A stretch of DNA of 28,987 nt from Prevotellaceae bacterium UBA2744 (GTDB taxonomy: Bacteria; Bacteroidota; Bacteroidia; Bacteroidales; Bacteroidaceae). The stretch covers positions 1-28,987 of the forward strand of contig DEJQ01000029.1 of the NCBI GenBank assembly GCA_002353575.1, written 5' to 3'. The position numbers and the translations under genes were made by a program. Positions 8,242-17,070 of this stretch are shown here, one piece after another (position 1 is the stretch's first letter; each line of letters opens with the position of its first letter). Below the pieces are notes generated by a model. That model was not told the DNA's origin, did not search any database, and saw only the letters and a list, made by a program, of their open reading frames with translations.

Positions 8242-9714
8242 TTAAAGAATACTCTTTACTGCTTCGAGCATACCCTTCTGTTGTATGAGGTCAAGGTATT
8301 CCTTTACGAGGGCTGTGAGACCTGGCACAGTCTGGTTGAGGTTCTCTTTCCAGATGTTCTCGGCAGCGAGAACACCTTCGGCAACACGCTGAGTGTCGCC
8401 TGTAGCCCAGAGATCCTTAAGCATCTGCATGATTTCAGGTGCATCGTTCGGTACAATCTCTGCTCCGTCGGCACGTGTGCCACCCTTGTAGTATGTGATA
8501 ATGGCAGCAAGACCCATGACGAGTCCCTTTGGCAGTTCACCCTTACGCTGCAGATATACCTTGACACCTGGCAGGTCGCGGGTTTCGTACTTCGGGAATG
8601 AATTAAGCATGATGGATGTAACCTGATGGTCAACATACGGATTGTCAAAACGCTCGAGTACGTCGGCTGCAAACTGCTGGAGCTCTGCCATCGGCAGGTT
8701 GAGTGTCTGCATGAGTTCATCGTATTGTACCTTCTTGATGTACTTACCTACAACCGGATGGTGGAGTGCGTCGCGGACGATGTTGATGCCGCTGAGGTAA
8801 GCAACAGGAGAGAGAACGGTGTGAGGACCATTAAGGAGAGTCACCTTACGCTCGTGATATGGCTTTTCGCTCTCTGCGATGAGTACGTGGAGACCTGCCT
8901 TCTCTGCAGGGAATTCCTTGCGGAGCTGGGCGATAGACATATTCTCCGGCTTTTCGATAACCCAGAGGTGGAATATTTCTGCCTGAACGACGAGGTTGTC
9001 GGCATAGCATATTTTCTTCTGAATCTGTGCAATATCCTTGCGTGGGAATCCTGGAACGATACGGTCAACGAGTGTTGCACATACGTAGCAATACTTGGTG
9101 AACCAATTCTTGAATTTCTCATAGTCCTTACCGAAGTCATCTTTCCATAGTTCGATATACTGATAGATACACTCCTTCAGGTGATGACCGTTGAGGAAGA
9201 TAAGTTCGCAAGGCATAATGATAAGTCCCTTCTTTGGGTCGCCCTTGAATGTCTGGAAACGGCGGTAGAGCAGCTGAGTGAGCTTACCAGGGTAGCTGCT
9301 TGCAGGAGCATCGGAGAACTTACAGTTAGGATCGAATGCGATACCAGCCTCGGTTGTGTTAGAGATGACGAAACGAATCTCCGGCTGGTCGGCAAGTGCC
9401 ATGAATGCTGAGTTCTGGCTGTAGGGGTTGAGTGCACGACTGATGACGTCGATACGAGTGAGTTCGTTGACAGGCTTGCCATTCTGACGCCCCTGCAGGT
9501 TAACGTGATAGAGGCAGTCCTGACCATTGAGCCACTCAACCATACCCTTGTCGATCGGTTGAACTACTACTACGGATGAGTTGAAGTCGGTCTTCTGGTT
9601 CATGTTGTAGATAATCCAATCTACGAATGCACGAAGGAAGTTACCTTCACCAAACTGAATGATTCTCTCGGGTGCAGAGCTCTTTGGAGCTGTGCGGGCA
9701 TTTAATGCTTTCAT
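8242..9714 (-). CDS. uxaB: tagaturonate reductase (altronate oxidoreductase)
   Basis: The 490-residue product matches the mannitol dehydrogenase-type polyol oxidoreductase family in the UxaB branch. The N-terminal IIQFGEGNFLRAFVDWII carries the NAD-binding loop. Conserved segments include VISNTTEAGI, LIIMPCELIFLNGHHLKECI, VDRIVPGFPRK, and the catalytic region KVTLLNGPHTVLSPVAYLSG. Length agrees with E. coli UxaB (about 483). It interconverts D-tagaturonate and D-altronate with NAD(H) in galacturonate catabolism in the cytosol. It is the last gene of a minus-strand run, 34 bp after the DUF3256 gene, and no uxaA or uxaC lies nearby. The adjoining pyrimidine genes are functionally unrelated. Confidence 0.92.
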   Translation of the reverse strand: MKALNARTAPKSSAPERIIQFGEGNFLRAFVDWIIYNMNQKTDFNSSVVVVQPIDKGMVEWLNGQDCLYHVNLQGRQNGKPVNELTRIDVISRALNPYSQNSAFMALADQPEIRFVISNTTEAGIAFDPNCKFSDAPASSYPGKLTQLLYRRFQTFKGDPKKGLIIMPCELIFLNGHHLKECIYQYIELWKDDFGKDYEKFKNWFTKYCYVCATLVDRIVPGFPRKDIAQIQKKICYADNLVVQAEIFHLWVIEKPENMSIAQLRKEFPAEKAGLHVLIAESEKPYHERKVTLLNGPHTVLSPVAYLSGINIVRDALHHPVVGKYIKKVQYDELMQTLNLPMAELQQFAADVLERFDNPYVDHQVTSIMLNSFPKYETRDLPGVKVYLQRKGELPKGLVMGLAAIITYYKGGTRADGAEIVPNDAPEIMQMLKDLWATGDTQRVAEGVLAAENIWKENLNQTVPGLTALVKEYLDLIQQKGMLEAVKSIL

Positions 9715-9748
9715 AGTCTATTATATTATAATGGTTATTGAATGTCGG

Positions 9749-10312
9749 TTATTTGAATTTCTTTCCGTTCCACACGAGGTGGTGTACTTCTTGTGTGGGA
9801 ATCGTCGTAGAGTTATCATTGATAGGAGTGATTCTGAAAGGATTGACCATCTTCAGGGTGATGCCAGAGTCGGATGGAGTGAGTTTTGCTTCGACAAGAG
9901 TGTTAGGCTTTCGCTCCATCTTTATATATTTCTCTGCGGGAAGAGGTTGCCATTTGAGGTCGTAGAATCGGAGCTGGCTGTCAGCTGTGCTGTCGTTGAG
10001 ATAATAGGTGTAGGCAGCAAGTATGATCTGCGACTTTGACGAAGGCAGGAGTTTCAGTTGCAGTGTTGATGATTCTGACACACGGATAAGTGTGTAGTCG
10101 TCGGTCAGAGTCTGCATCTCGCTATTTCCGTTGAGTCGGTTATGCACTTCAGCTTTCATCTGTGTGTCGAGATAATCGGGGAAGTCGAGTATGTTGTTGT
10201 GGGTGAGCAGACGGCATATGCTATCAGGCACTGTTGGCAGCACCTGGCGCATAGTCTGTGTGCGAGCCGTAACGGAAAAAAACGGAATGAGCAGTATAAG
10301 AAGAGTCTTCAT
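9749..10312 (-). CDS. DUF3256 family secreted protein
   Basis: The 187-residue product begins with a Sec signal peptide (about MKTLLILLIPFFSVTA), followed by MRQVLPTVPDSICRLLTHNN, the usual opening of the Bacteroidales DUF3256 family. The rest is predicted to be beta-rich and ends QEVHHLVWNGKKFK. It has no lipobox and no catalytic motif, so it is probably a periplasmic protein of unknown function. Its start is only 10 bp from the pyrD stop, which indicates cotranscription. Confidence 0.8.
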   Translation of the reverse strand: MKTLLILLIPFFSVTARTQTMRQVLPTVPDSICRLLTHNNILDFPDYLDTQMKAEVHNRLNGNSEMQTLTDDYTLIRVSESSTLQLKLLPSSKSQIILAAYTYYLNDSTADSQLRFYDLKWQPLPAEKYIKMERKPNTLVEAKLTPSDSGITLKMVNPFRITPINDNSTTIPTQEVHHLVWNGKKFK

Positions 10313-10322
10313 GTTAACATTA

Positions 10323-11231
10323 TTATAATATAGCTCCTACGATTTCCTGTACAGAACGATAGCCGTGACTATCGAGCCAGTCGCTGATGCCCTGAGCTAT
10401 TTTAACGGATATAGCGGGGTCGATGAAGTTAGCCGTACCGACCTGAACGGCAGAAGCACCAGCCATCATAAATTCGATGGCATCTTCTGCGGAAGAGATG
10501 CCTCCGAGTCCGACTACAGGAATCTTGACTGCCCGTGCCACCTGCCATACACAACGCACAGCAACGGGTTTTACGCAAGGGCCGGAAAGTCCACCGGTAG
10601 AGATGGACAGACGGGGACGGCGCTTTTCGATGTCAATAGACATACCCATCAGGGTATTGATGCACGAGAGAGCATCGGCACCCTCATCCTGTACGGCACA
10701 GGCTATGTCGGCTATGGAGGTTACATTAGGAGAGAGTTTTACGATAATCGGTTTATGATATACGGCTCGGACAGCACGTACCACGGATGCCGCACCGCTG
10801 GTAGTAACTCCGAATGCCATTCCTCCCTGCTTAACGTTAGGACAGGATATGTTCAGCTCGATAGCCGGTATATGGTCTAGTTCGTCTATCAGTTCAGCGC
10901 ATCGGGCATAGTCATCTGGTGACGAACCGCTTACGTTGACCAAAACATTAGTCTTTATATCTTTTACTTCCGGATAGATATGCTTACAGAAATACTCTGC
11001 GCCTTTGTTCTGCAGACCAACACAGTTGAGCATACCTGAAGGCGTTTCTGCCATACGCGGATAGTCGTTGCCCTGACGTGCGTTGAGGGTTGTGCCCTTC
11101 ACGATGATTGCACCTATGTCTTCGAGGTTTACAAGGTCGGCATACTCCAGACCGTAGCCAAAGGTACCGGAGGCGGTCATCACAGGTGTCTTCATCTGCA
11201 GACCTGCTATGTTTACTTTTATATCTGCCAT
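10323..11231 (-). CDS. pyrD: dihydroorotate dehydrogenase B, catalytic subunit
   Basis: The 302-residue product is a class 1B dihydroorotate dehydrogenase. It shows SGTFGYG near the N-terminus, the KGTTL loop (K45), NISCPNVKQGG (127-137) with catalytic base C130, which marks the class 1 enzymes, VGLGGISSAEDAIEFM, and a C-terminal GASAVQVGTANF phosphate-binding motif for FMN. It oxidises dihydroorotate to orotate in pyrimidine synthesis, passing electrons through PyrK to NAD+. It overlaps pyrK by 13 bp, consistent with a PyrDK heterotetramer being made from one mRNA. No membrane anchor is present, as expected for class 1B. Confidence 0.95.
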   Translation of the reverse strand: MADIKVNIAGLQMKTPVMTASGTFGYGLEYADLVNLEDIGAIIVKGTTLNARQGNDYPRMAETPSGMLNCVGLQNKGAEYFCKHIYPEVKDIKTNVLVNVSGSSPDDYARCAELIDELDHIPAIELNISCPNVKQGGMAFGVTTSGAASVVRAVRAVYHKPIIVKLSPNVTSIADIACAVQDEGADALSCINTLMGMSIDIEKRRPRLSISTGGLSGPCVKPVAVRCVWQVARAVKIPVVGLGGISSAEDAIEFMMAGASAVQVGTANFIDPAISVKIAQGISDWLDSHGYRSVQEIVGAIL

Positions 11232-11992
11232 GTCAAATCATTTATATCAAATACAGGTCCTTCAGTACATACACATACGTTTCCCTTTACGGTCTTCTCT
11301 ACGCAGCAGAGACAGGCTCCAAGTCCGCATGCCATCATATTCTCAAGACTCACCTCGCAAGGGATATTTGCCAACTTGGCATATTTGGCGATTGCCACCA
11401 TCATGGGTTTCGGTCCGCATACGGAGATGCGGTCGAAACTTTTCTCAAGCAATATGGAATGCTGAGTGACAAATCCTTTTTCACCGGCGGAAGCATCTTC
11501 GGTAGTGATATATACTGGGGCAATAGACTCAAATTTGTCAAGCAGCAGAATGTCGGCTGCAGTGCGTCCGCCAAGAAGGAATGAGGGACTGGCTCCATTT
11601 TCCCTGAGGTATTTACCATATTCGAGCAGAGGGGCAATGCCGACTCCGCCGCCAACGAGCAGAACCTCTTCACCAGCCTTCTGCACAGGAGAGAATCCGT
11701 TGCCCAGAGGGAATACGAGATTCAGCTGATCGCCTTCGCGCAGGCGTCCCAGTGCACGTGTCCCCTCGCCTATCATGGCTACGAGCAACCAAAGCTGGTT
11801 TGTGTCCCGATCGACATAATTAATAGAAATAGGACGGCGCAACAATGTCTGACTGTTTGGCGTGAGCACTTCCACAAACTGACCGGGAAGGATTTCAGGC
11901 AGGGGGTCTGTGTCAGTGAGTTTCAGCAGCACATATTTCCCACCTAAAAACTGAATTTCCGAGACAGTCAGGTTCTTTTGAAATTTTCTCAT
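11219..11992 (-). CDS. pyrK: dihydroorotate dehydrogenase B, electron transfer subunit
   Basis: Starting from the ATG at 11992, the product is 257 residues. A TTG at 12004 would add four residues and is less likely. It shows PGQFVEVL, the FAD-binding RRPIS (52-56), the NAD-binding GGGVGIAPLL (114-123), and a C-terminal [2Fe-2S] ligand set, CGLGACLCC...C (C222, C227, C230, C242). These are the hallmarks of PyrK, which relays electrons from PyrD to NAD+. It is the first gene of the minus-strand operon pyrK-pyrD-DUF3256-uxaB. A promoter box lies about 30 bp upstream. Confidence 0.95.
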   Translation of the reverse strand: MRKFQKNLTVSEIQFLGGKYVLLKLTDTDPLPEILPGQFVEVLTPNSQTLLRRPISINYVDRDTNQLWLLVAMIGEGTRALGRLREGDQLNLVFPLGNGFSPVQKAGEEVLLVGGGVGIAPLLEYGKYLRENGASPSFLLGGRTAADILLLDKFESIAPVYITTEDASAGEKGFVTQHSILLEKSFDRISVCGPKPMMVAIAKYAKLANIPCEVSLENMMACGLGACLCCVEKTVKGNVCVCTEGPVFDINDLTWQI

Positions 11993-12023
11993 TAGTATGG
12001 TCAATCTGGTTCGTAAATATGTG

Positions 12024-12031
12024 CAAATATA
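12024..12031 (-). promoter_or_regulatory. putative -7 promoter box for the pyrKD operon
   Basis: On the minus strand TATATTTG matches TAnnTTTG exactly and is followed by CAC. It lies 32 bp upstream of the pyrK ATG. No clear TTTG at -33 is visible. It is divergent from the tRNA promoter. Confidence 0.5.
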
Positions 12032-12050
12032 AAAAACATTTGATTATTGG

Positions 12051-12080
12051 TTGTTATTAAATTAAAAAATCTTACCTTTG
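12051..12080 (+). promoter_or_regulatory. putative promoter for tRNA-Thr and the his genes
   Basis: TTG at 12051-12053 and TACCTTTG at 12073-12080 fit the Bacteroidetes -33/-7 pattern with a spacer of about 19 bp. The tRNA begins 34 bp after the -7 box. No other promoter fits in the 12-bp gap before hisH, so this one may drive both the tRNA and the his-lys genes. Confidence 0.6.
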
Positions 12081-12114
12081 CAACCGATTTTTTGTAGGGT
12101 ACAAGAAAAAAGTT

Positions 12115-12187
<73 letters not shown>

Positions 12188-12199
12188 CATTTTTCATCA

Positions 12200-12790
12200 A
12201 TGGACGTAGCAATTGTAAAATATAATGCTGGTAACATCTTCTCAGTAATCAATGCTGTAAAAAGATTGGGTATAGAGCCAAAACTAACCGACAATGCCGA
12301 AGAACTGCGTAAGGCAGACAAGGTGATTTTTCCTGGTCAGGGTGAGGCTAACACGACTATGCACTATCTGCGCGAACGTGGCCTTGACAAGGTTATCAGC
12401 TCTCTTACTCAACCCGTCTTAGGAATCTGCATAGGTATGCAACTGATGTGCCGGCACTCGGAAGAGGAAGACACGGACTGTCTGGGCATCTTCAACATAG
12501 ATGTCAGGAGATTTGAGCCCGTGCGCCACGAAGACAAGGTGCCGCAGATGGGATGGAACACAATCGAAAACTGCAAGTCGCCGCTGTTCAAGGGATTTGA
12601 ACGACCGGAATTCGTGTATTTCATCCATAGTTTCTATGTTCCCATGTCGGATTTTACAATAGCTTCGACAAACTACATTCTCCCCTATTCTTCTGCACTG
12701 CATAAGGACAACTTCTATGCTACTCAGTTTCACCCTGAGAAAAGCGGGAAGGTGGGCGAACGTATATTACAAAACTTTATTGAACTATAG
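12200..12790 (+). CDS. hisH: imidazole glycerol phosphate synthase, glutaminase subunit
   Basis: The 196-residue class I glutamine amidotransferase starts MDVAIVKYNAGN. The oxyanion-hole segment is FPGQGE, the nucleophile is C77 in GICIGMQ, and the H178/E180 pair is in FHPEKSG, so the triad is complete. It releases ammonia from glutamine for HisF. The ATG at 12200 is chosen because the frame is open upstream only through the tRNA, which cannot be coding. The TAG stop abuts the hisA ATG with no gap. Confidence 0.96.
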   Translation: MDVAIVKYNAGNIFSVINAVKRLGIEPKLTDNAEELRKADKVIFPGQGEANTTMHYLRERGLDKVISSLTQPVLGICIGMQLMCRHSEEEDTDCLGIFNIDVRRFEPVRHEDKVPQMGWNTIENCKSPLFKGFERPEFVYFIHSFYVPMSDFTIASTNYILPYSSALHKDNFYATQFHPEKSGKVGERILQNFIEL

Positions 12791-13510
12791 ATGATTGAAA
12801 TAATACCTGCCATAGACATTATAGAGGGTAAGTGCGTACGCCTGACAAAGGGCGACTACGACACTAAGAAGGTGTATAACGACGACCCTCTGGAGGTGGC
12901 TAAAATGATAGAATCGTTCGGGGTTCGCCGCCTGCACGTAGTAGATCTCGACGGAGCCAAGTCGCAGCATATCGTAAACTATAATATAATAGAACGGATT
13001 GCCGACCACACATCGCTCGTTATTGACTTCGGAGGCGGCATCAAATCGAATGAAGACATAGACATAGCCTTTGCCAGCGGAGCATCACTCGTAACCGTGG
13101 GCAGTGTGGCTGTGAAGAATCCGGAACTCTTCAGCGAGTGGATTGAGAAATACAGTCCTGCGAAGGTTATACTTGGAGCTGATGTGAAGAACGGACTTAT
13201 AAGCATCAATGGATGGAAAGAGGAAGGAAACGACGAACTGATGCCTTTCCTGCAGAAATATGTAAACAAGGGCGTAGAAAACGTGCTTTGCACTGACATT
13301 TCAAAGGACGGTATGCTCGAAGGACCTGCCATCGGACTATACCGACAGGTGATGGAACGATTCCCGGAGATGCACCTCATAGCCAGCGGCGGAGTTAGCT
13401 GCATAGAGGACATAGAGGCTCTTGACGCAGCAGGCATACCTGCCGTAGTGTTTGGAAAAGCCCTCTATGAGGGAAAAATCAAAATGGAAGAACTGGCAAA
13501 GTTTTTATAG
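12791..13510 (+). CDS. hisA: ProFAR isomerase
   Basis: The 239-residue (beta-alpha)8 barrel has the paired catalytic aspartates D9 (IPAIDI) and D131 (GADVKNG). The phosphate-binding segments are DFGGGIKS and ASGGVS. It catalyses the Amadori rearrangement of ProFAR to PRFAR, the fourth step of histidine synthesis, in the cytosol. The length is normal. It is directly abutted by hisH upstream and hisF downstream with zero intergenic bases, so translation is probably coupled. Confidence 0.96.
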   Translation: MIEIIPAIDIIEGKCVRLTKGDYDTKKVYNDDPLEVAKMIESFGVRRLHVVDLDGAKSQHIVNYNIIERIADHTSLVIDFGGGIKSNEDIDIAFASGASLVTVGSVAVKNPELFSEWIEKYSPAKVILGADVKNGLISINGWKEEGNDELMPFLQKYVNKGVENVLCTDISKDGMLEGPAIGLYRQVMERFPEMHLIASGGVSCIEDIEALDAAGIPAVVFGKALYEGKIKMEELAKFL

Positions 13511-14266
13511 ATGTTAGCAAAGAGAATCATACCTTGTCTTGATATAAAAGACGGACATACCGTAAAAGGCACGAATTTCGTGAACCTGAGACAGGCTGGT
13601 GACCCTATCGAATTGGGAAAGGCCTATTCGGAACAAGGTGCCGACGAACTGGTATATCTCGACATAACTGCAAGTCATGAGGGCAGAAAGACCTTTACCG
13701 AACTGGTGGGTAAGATAGCCAGGGAGATAAATATACCGTTCACAGTCGGTGGCGGAATAAACGAACTGAAAGATGTGGAACGGCTCTTGAACGCAGGAGC
13801 TGATAAGGTGAGCATCAATTCGGCTGCCATCCGAAGGCCTGAACTCATAGACGAAATTGCAAGCCACTTCGGTTCGCAGGTTTGTGTGGTTGCCATAGAT
13901 GCGAAACAGACCGAGAAGGGCTGGTACTGCTACCTGAACGGAGGACGCATAGAGACGGAGCGCAATCTGTTTGAATGGGCAAAGGAAGCAAACGACAGAG
14001 GAGCTGGGGAAATCCTGTTCACGTCGATGAACCACGACGGTGTGAAAAACGGATTTGCCGATGAAGCCCTGCGACAGCTCTCCGACTCGCTTACCATACC
14101 TGTCATTGCCAGCGGCGGGGCAGGCAAGAAAGAGCATTTCCGCGATACATTCGTGAACGGACACTCAGATGCGGCACTCGCTGCCAGTGTGTTTCACTTT
14201 GGCGAGATTCCGATTCCTGAACTGAAGAAATACTTGATTAACGAAGGAATTAACATAAGAATATGA
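13511..14266 (+). CDS. hisF: imidazole glycerol phosphate synthase, cyclase subunit
   Basis: The 251-residue barrel has catalytic D11 (IPCLDIKDG) and D130 (VVAIDAKQ), plus the phosphate-binding FTVGGGI and ASGGAGKKEHF segments. With HisH it converts PRFAR and glutamine-derived ammonia to imidazole glycerol phosphate and AICAR. It starts on the base after the hisA stop. Its TGA overlaps the hisIE ATG (ATGA). Confidence 0.97.
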   Translation: MLAKRIIPCLDIKDGHTVKGTNFVNLRQAGDPIELGKAYSEQGADELVYLDITASHEGRKTFTELVGKIAREINIPFTVGGGINELKDVERLLNAGADKVSINSAAIRRPELIDEIASHFGSQVCVVAIDAKQTEKGWYCYLNGGRIETERNLFEWAKEANDRGAGEILFTSMNHDGVKNGFADEALRQLSDSLTIPVIASGGAGKKEHFRDTFVNGHSDAALAASVFHFGEIPIPELKKYLINEGINIRI

Positions 14267-14874
14267 ATATAGATTTTGAGAAAATGGGTGGGCTTGTGCC
14301 TGCAATCATACAGGATGCCAAGACCCTGAAGGTGCTTATGCTCGGATTCATGAACGAGGAAGCATACAAGAAGACGATGGAAACCGGAAAGGTTACGTTC
14401 TACAGTCGCACACGAAAGACTCTGTGGACTAAGGGTGAGACCAGCGGCAACTTCCTTAATCTGGTATCTGTTGCTATCGACTGCGACAACGACACTCTGC
14501 TCATCAAGGCTAATCCTACTGGCCCAGTGTGCCACACCGGTGCTGATACCTGCTGGAACGAGGCAAACGAGAATCCTATAATGTTCCTCGTAGAGCTGCA
14601 GCGATTCATCGAGAAGCGACACGAGGAGATGCCCGAGGGTTCATATACAACCAGTCTGTTCAAGGACGGCTGCCACCGTATGGCACAGAAAGTAGGCGAA
14701 GAGGCACTCGAAGCAGTCATCGAGGCTGTGGCTGACAATAACGAGCGACTCGTGTATGAGGCGAGCGATATGCTATACCACCTCATCGTACTGCTCACAA
14801 GCAAAGGACTTACTATTGAAGATCTTGCGAGAGAACTCGCAGAACGTCACGACCCGACATGGCACAAGCATTAG
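14263..14874 (+). CDS. hisIE: bifunctional PR-AMP cyclohydrolase / PR-ATP pyrophosphatase
   Basis: The 203-residue fusion carries two activities. The HisI half (1 to about 103) has the metal-binding DCDND (73-77) and the zinc cysteines C90 and C97 in CHTGADTCW. The HisE half (about 104-203) has LFKDGCHRMAQKVGEEALEAVIEA and the helical MazG-like fold motifs. It catalyses the second and third steps of histidine synthesis. The start overlaps the hisF stop by 4 bp. The end overlaps the FtsE-like gene by 16 bp. The fused form is usual in Bacteroidetes. Confidence 0.95.
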   Translation: MNIDFEKMGGLVPAIIQDAKTLKVLMLGFMNEEAYKKTMETGKVTFYSRTRKTLWTKGETSGNFLNLVSVAIDCDNDTLLIKANPTGPVCHTGADTCWNEANENPIMFLVELQRFIEKRHEEMPEGSYTTSLFKDGCHRMAQKVGEEALEAVIEAVADNNERLVYEASDMLYHLIVLLTSKGLTIEDLARELAERHDPTWHKH

Positions 14875-15653
14875 TCAACTATAAAAACGTCAATGTCTAT
14901 CAGGAAGACACTCTCATCCTCGAAAATGTGAACATAAATATCGAGGAGGGAGAGTTTGTGTATCTCACCGGCAAGGTGGGCTCGGGCAAGAGTTCGTTCA
15001 TCAAGACTCTGTATGGTGAGTTGCCCTGCAATGGCAACAAGAAACAGCGCAAGGAACGCGGCGACGTGGATACGGAAGCGAAAGTGCTGGATTTCGATAT
15101 GCTGCAGATTAAGCGTAATAAACTGCCTGACCTGCGTCGCAAGCTCGGAATCATATTCCAGGACTTCCAACTGCTAACAGACCGAACCGTCGAGGAAAAT
15201 CTCAAATTCATACTCAGAGCTACAGGATGGAAGAATAAGAACGACATCAGGCAGCGCATTAATGAAGTATTGGAACTGGTGGGAATGGCGGACAAGGCAC
15301 TCAAGATGCCTAACGAACTCTCAGGGGGCGAACAGCAGCGTATTGCAATTGCAAGAGCCATACTGAATAGCCCGAAGCTGGTTCTTGCCGACGAGCCAAC
15401 GGGAAATCTCGATACGGAAACCGGAAAACAAATCACCGAGCTGCTGCACGACATCTGTTCTGCAGGTTCATCCGTTATAATGATTACCCACAATCTGTCG
15501 CTGCTCGAAGAATACCCTGGACGTGTGTTGCACTGCAAGGACACCACTATCAATGAGATAACAAACGACTCTGCAGCATTGGAATCAGAACGACAGGCTG
15601 CCGACGAGGATGATGCTCAGGGATGGCGCGACCTGGCGAACGAATTCCTTTAA
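14859..15653 (+). CDS. ftsE: FtsE-like ABC transporter ATP-binding protein
   Basis: The 264-residue ABC ATPase has Walker A GKVGSGKS (38-45), Q-loop FQDFQLL (Q101), signature LSGGEQQR (154-161), Walker B LVLADE (174-179) and a switch His in MITHN. Sequence and size resemble FtsE, which with membrane partner FtsX couples ATP use to peptidoglycan hydrolase activation at division. A charged insertion of about 20 residues follows Walker A, and the C-terminus is an acidic tail. No ftsX lies in this window, and the gene overlaps hisIE by 16 bp, so the partner must be elsewhere or the ATPase serves another permease. A LolD or MacB-type role is a possible alternative. Confidence 0.8.
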   Translation: MAQALVNYKNVNVYQEDTLILENVNINIEEGEFVYLTGKVGSGKSSFIKTLYGELPCNGNKKQRKERGDVDTEAKVLDFDMLQIKRNKLPDLRRKLGIIFQDFQLLTDRTVEENLKFILRATGWKNKNDIRQRINEVLELVGMADKALKMPNELSGGEQQRIAIARAILNSPKLVLADEPTGNLDTETGKQITELLHDICSAGSSVIMITHNLSLLEEYPGRVLHCKDTTINEITNDSAALESERQAADEDDAQGWRDLANEFL

Positions 15654-15709
15654 TCCGGTCAAGGGCTGAAGGTCAAAGATTAATTGTCAAATAACAAAAC
15701 AACAATACA

Positions 15710-17029
15710 ATGAAAGTTCTAAAATTTGGCGGTACATCCGTAGGTACCCCACAAAGAATGAAAGATGTAGTAAAACTGATTACTGACGGAGAACAGAAAA
15801 TCGTGGTTCTCTCAGCGATGTCGGGCACTACAAACTCACTGTTGGAAATATGTGACTACCTCTACAAGAAAAATCCGGAGGGAGCTTTTGAAGTAATCAA
15901 CACGTTAGAGAAGAAATACAAGAAACACGTTGCAGAACTCTATACAACAGACGAATACAAGACTATCACAAGAGATTTCCTGAAACAGGAATTCGACTAT
16001 CTGCGTTCGTTTGCAAAGGGAATCTTCACCATGTTTGAAGAGAAAATCATAGTGGGTCAGGGAGAAATCATCTCAACCAACATGGTTGCGAACTATATGG
16101 CAGAACAGGGTTACAACTCATGTCTTATCCCTGCACTGGAATTCATGCGTACAGACAAGAACGGAGAACCAGACCTTGAGTATATAAGCAAGAAACTGAA
16201 GGGACAGCTCGAAGAGAATCCAGACAAGGAAATATACATCACCCAGGGTTTCATCTGCCGTAATGCCTATGGCGAAATCGACAACCTGCAGCGAGGCGGT
16301 TCAGACTACACTGCATCGCTCATCGGAGCAGCAATAGGTGCTTCTGAAATCCAGATCTGGACCGACATCGACGGAATGCACAACAATGACCCCCGATTCG
16401 TTGACAAAACATCACCAATCGGTCATCTTCATTTCGAAGAAGCTGCTGAGTTGGCTTACTTCGGTGCAAAGATCCTCCACCCTACTTGTGTGCAGCCAGC
16501 TAAGTTTGCAGGAATCCCTGTAAAACTGCTCAACACAATGGCTCCAGATGCTCCTGGCACTGTCATCAGCAACGAAACCGAAAAGAATAAGATAAAGGCT
16601 GTGGCTGCAAAGGATAATATCACAGCTATCCGCATCACATCGAGTCGTATGCTTCTGGCTTACGGATTCCTGCGTAAGGTATTCGAAATTTTCGAATCGT
16701 ACAAGACCAGCATCGACATGGTTTGTACTGCCGAAGTGGGAGTAAGCGTGTCTATTGACAATACGAGCCACCTGAGTGCTATCGTTGACGAACTGAAGAA
16801 ATTCGGTCATGTAGAAGTCGATAAGGATATGTGTATAATCTGTGTTGTGGGCGACCTCGACCCGGAAAATGTAGGATTTGAAGCTCAGGCTACAAATGCT
16901 CTTGCCGACATTCCAGTTCGTATGATCAGCTACGGAGGCAGCAACCACAACATCTCATTCCTTATCCACGAATCAGACAAGAAGAAAGCACTTCAATCGC
17001 TTTCAGACCATCTGTTCAACAATAAATAA
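15710..17029 (+). CDS. lysC: aspartate kinase
   Basis: The 439-residue monofunctional aspartokinase carries KFGGTSVG (K5), RGGSDYTAS (195-203) and WTDIDGM (217-223), the nucleotide and aspartate-binding signatures. The C-terminal third (about 295-439) holds two ACT-like regulatory domains, as in lysine-sensitive aspartokinase III. It phosphorylates aspartate, the first step towards lysine, methionine and threonine. No homoserine dehydrogenase domain is attached. It precedes lysA by 41 bp. Feedback inhibition by lysine is inferred from the partner gene and domain layout. Confidence 0.93.
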   Translation: MKVLKFGGTSVGTPQRMKDVVKLITDGEQKIVVLSAMSGTTNSLLEICDYLYKKNPEGAFEVINTLEKKYKKHVAELYTTDEYKTITRDFLKQEFDYLRSFAKGIFTMFEEKIIVGQGEIISTNMVANYMAEQGYNSCLIPALEFMRTDKNGEPDLEYISKKLKGQLEENPDKEIYITQGFICRNAYGEIDNLQRGGSDYTASLIGAAIGASEIQIWTDIDGMHNNDPRFVDKTSPIGHLHFEEAAELAYFGAKILHPTCVQPAKFAGIPVKLLNTMAPDAPGTVISNETEKNKIKAVAAKDNITAIRITSSRMLLAYGFLRKVFEIFESYKTSIDMVCTAEVGVSVSIDNTSHLSAIVDELKKFGHVEVDKDMCIICVVGDLDPENVGFEAQATNALADIPVRMISYGGSNHNISFLIHESDKKKALQSLSDHLFNNK

Positions 17030-17030
17030 A

Positions 17031-17065
17031 TTGTCAATTATAATTTGTCAATTGTCAATTATAAT
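17031..17065. repeat. heptanucleotide repeat, 5 units, upstream of lysA
   Basis: Units TTGTCAA, TTATAAT, TTGTCAA, TTGTCAA and TTATAAT run without interruption from 17031 to 17065. The run ends 5 bp before the lysA ATG and fills the lysC-lysA gap, so it covers the presumed ribosome-binding region. Confidence 0.8.
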
Positions 17066-17070
17066 TAAAC

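Noticed and set aside
11993..12004. TTG start for pyrK at 12004
   Set aside because: It adds only four residues, and an ATG at 11992 gives the usual PyrK N-terminus.
15654..15709. Lysine riboswitch upstream of lysC
   Set aside because: The 56-bp gap is too short for the aptamer and shows no fitting structure.
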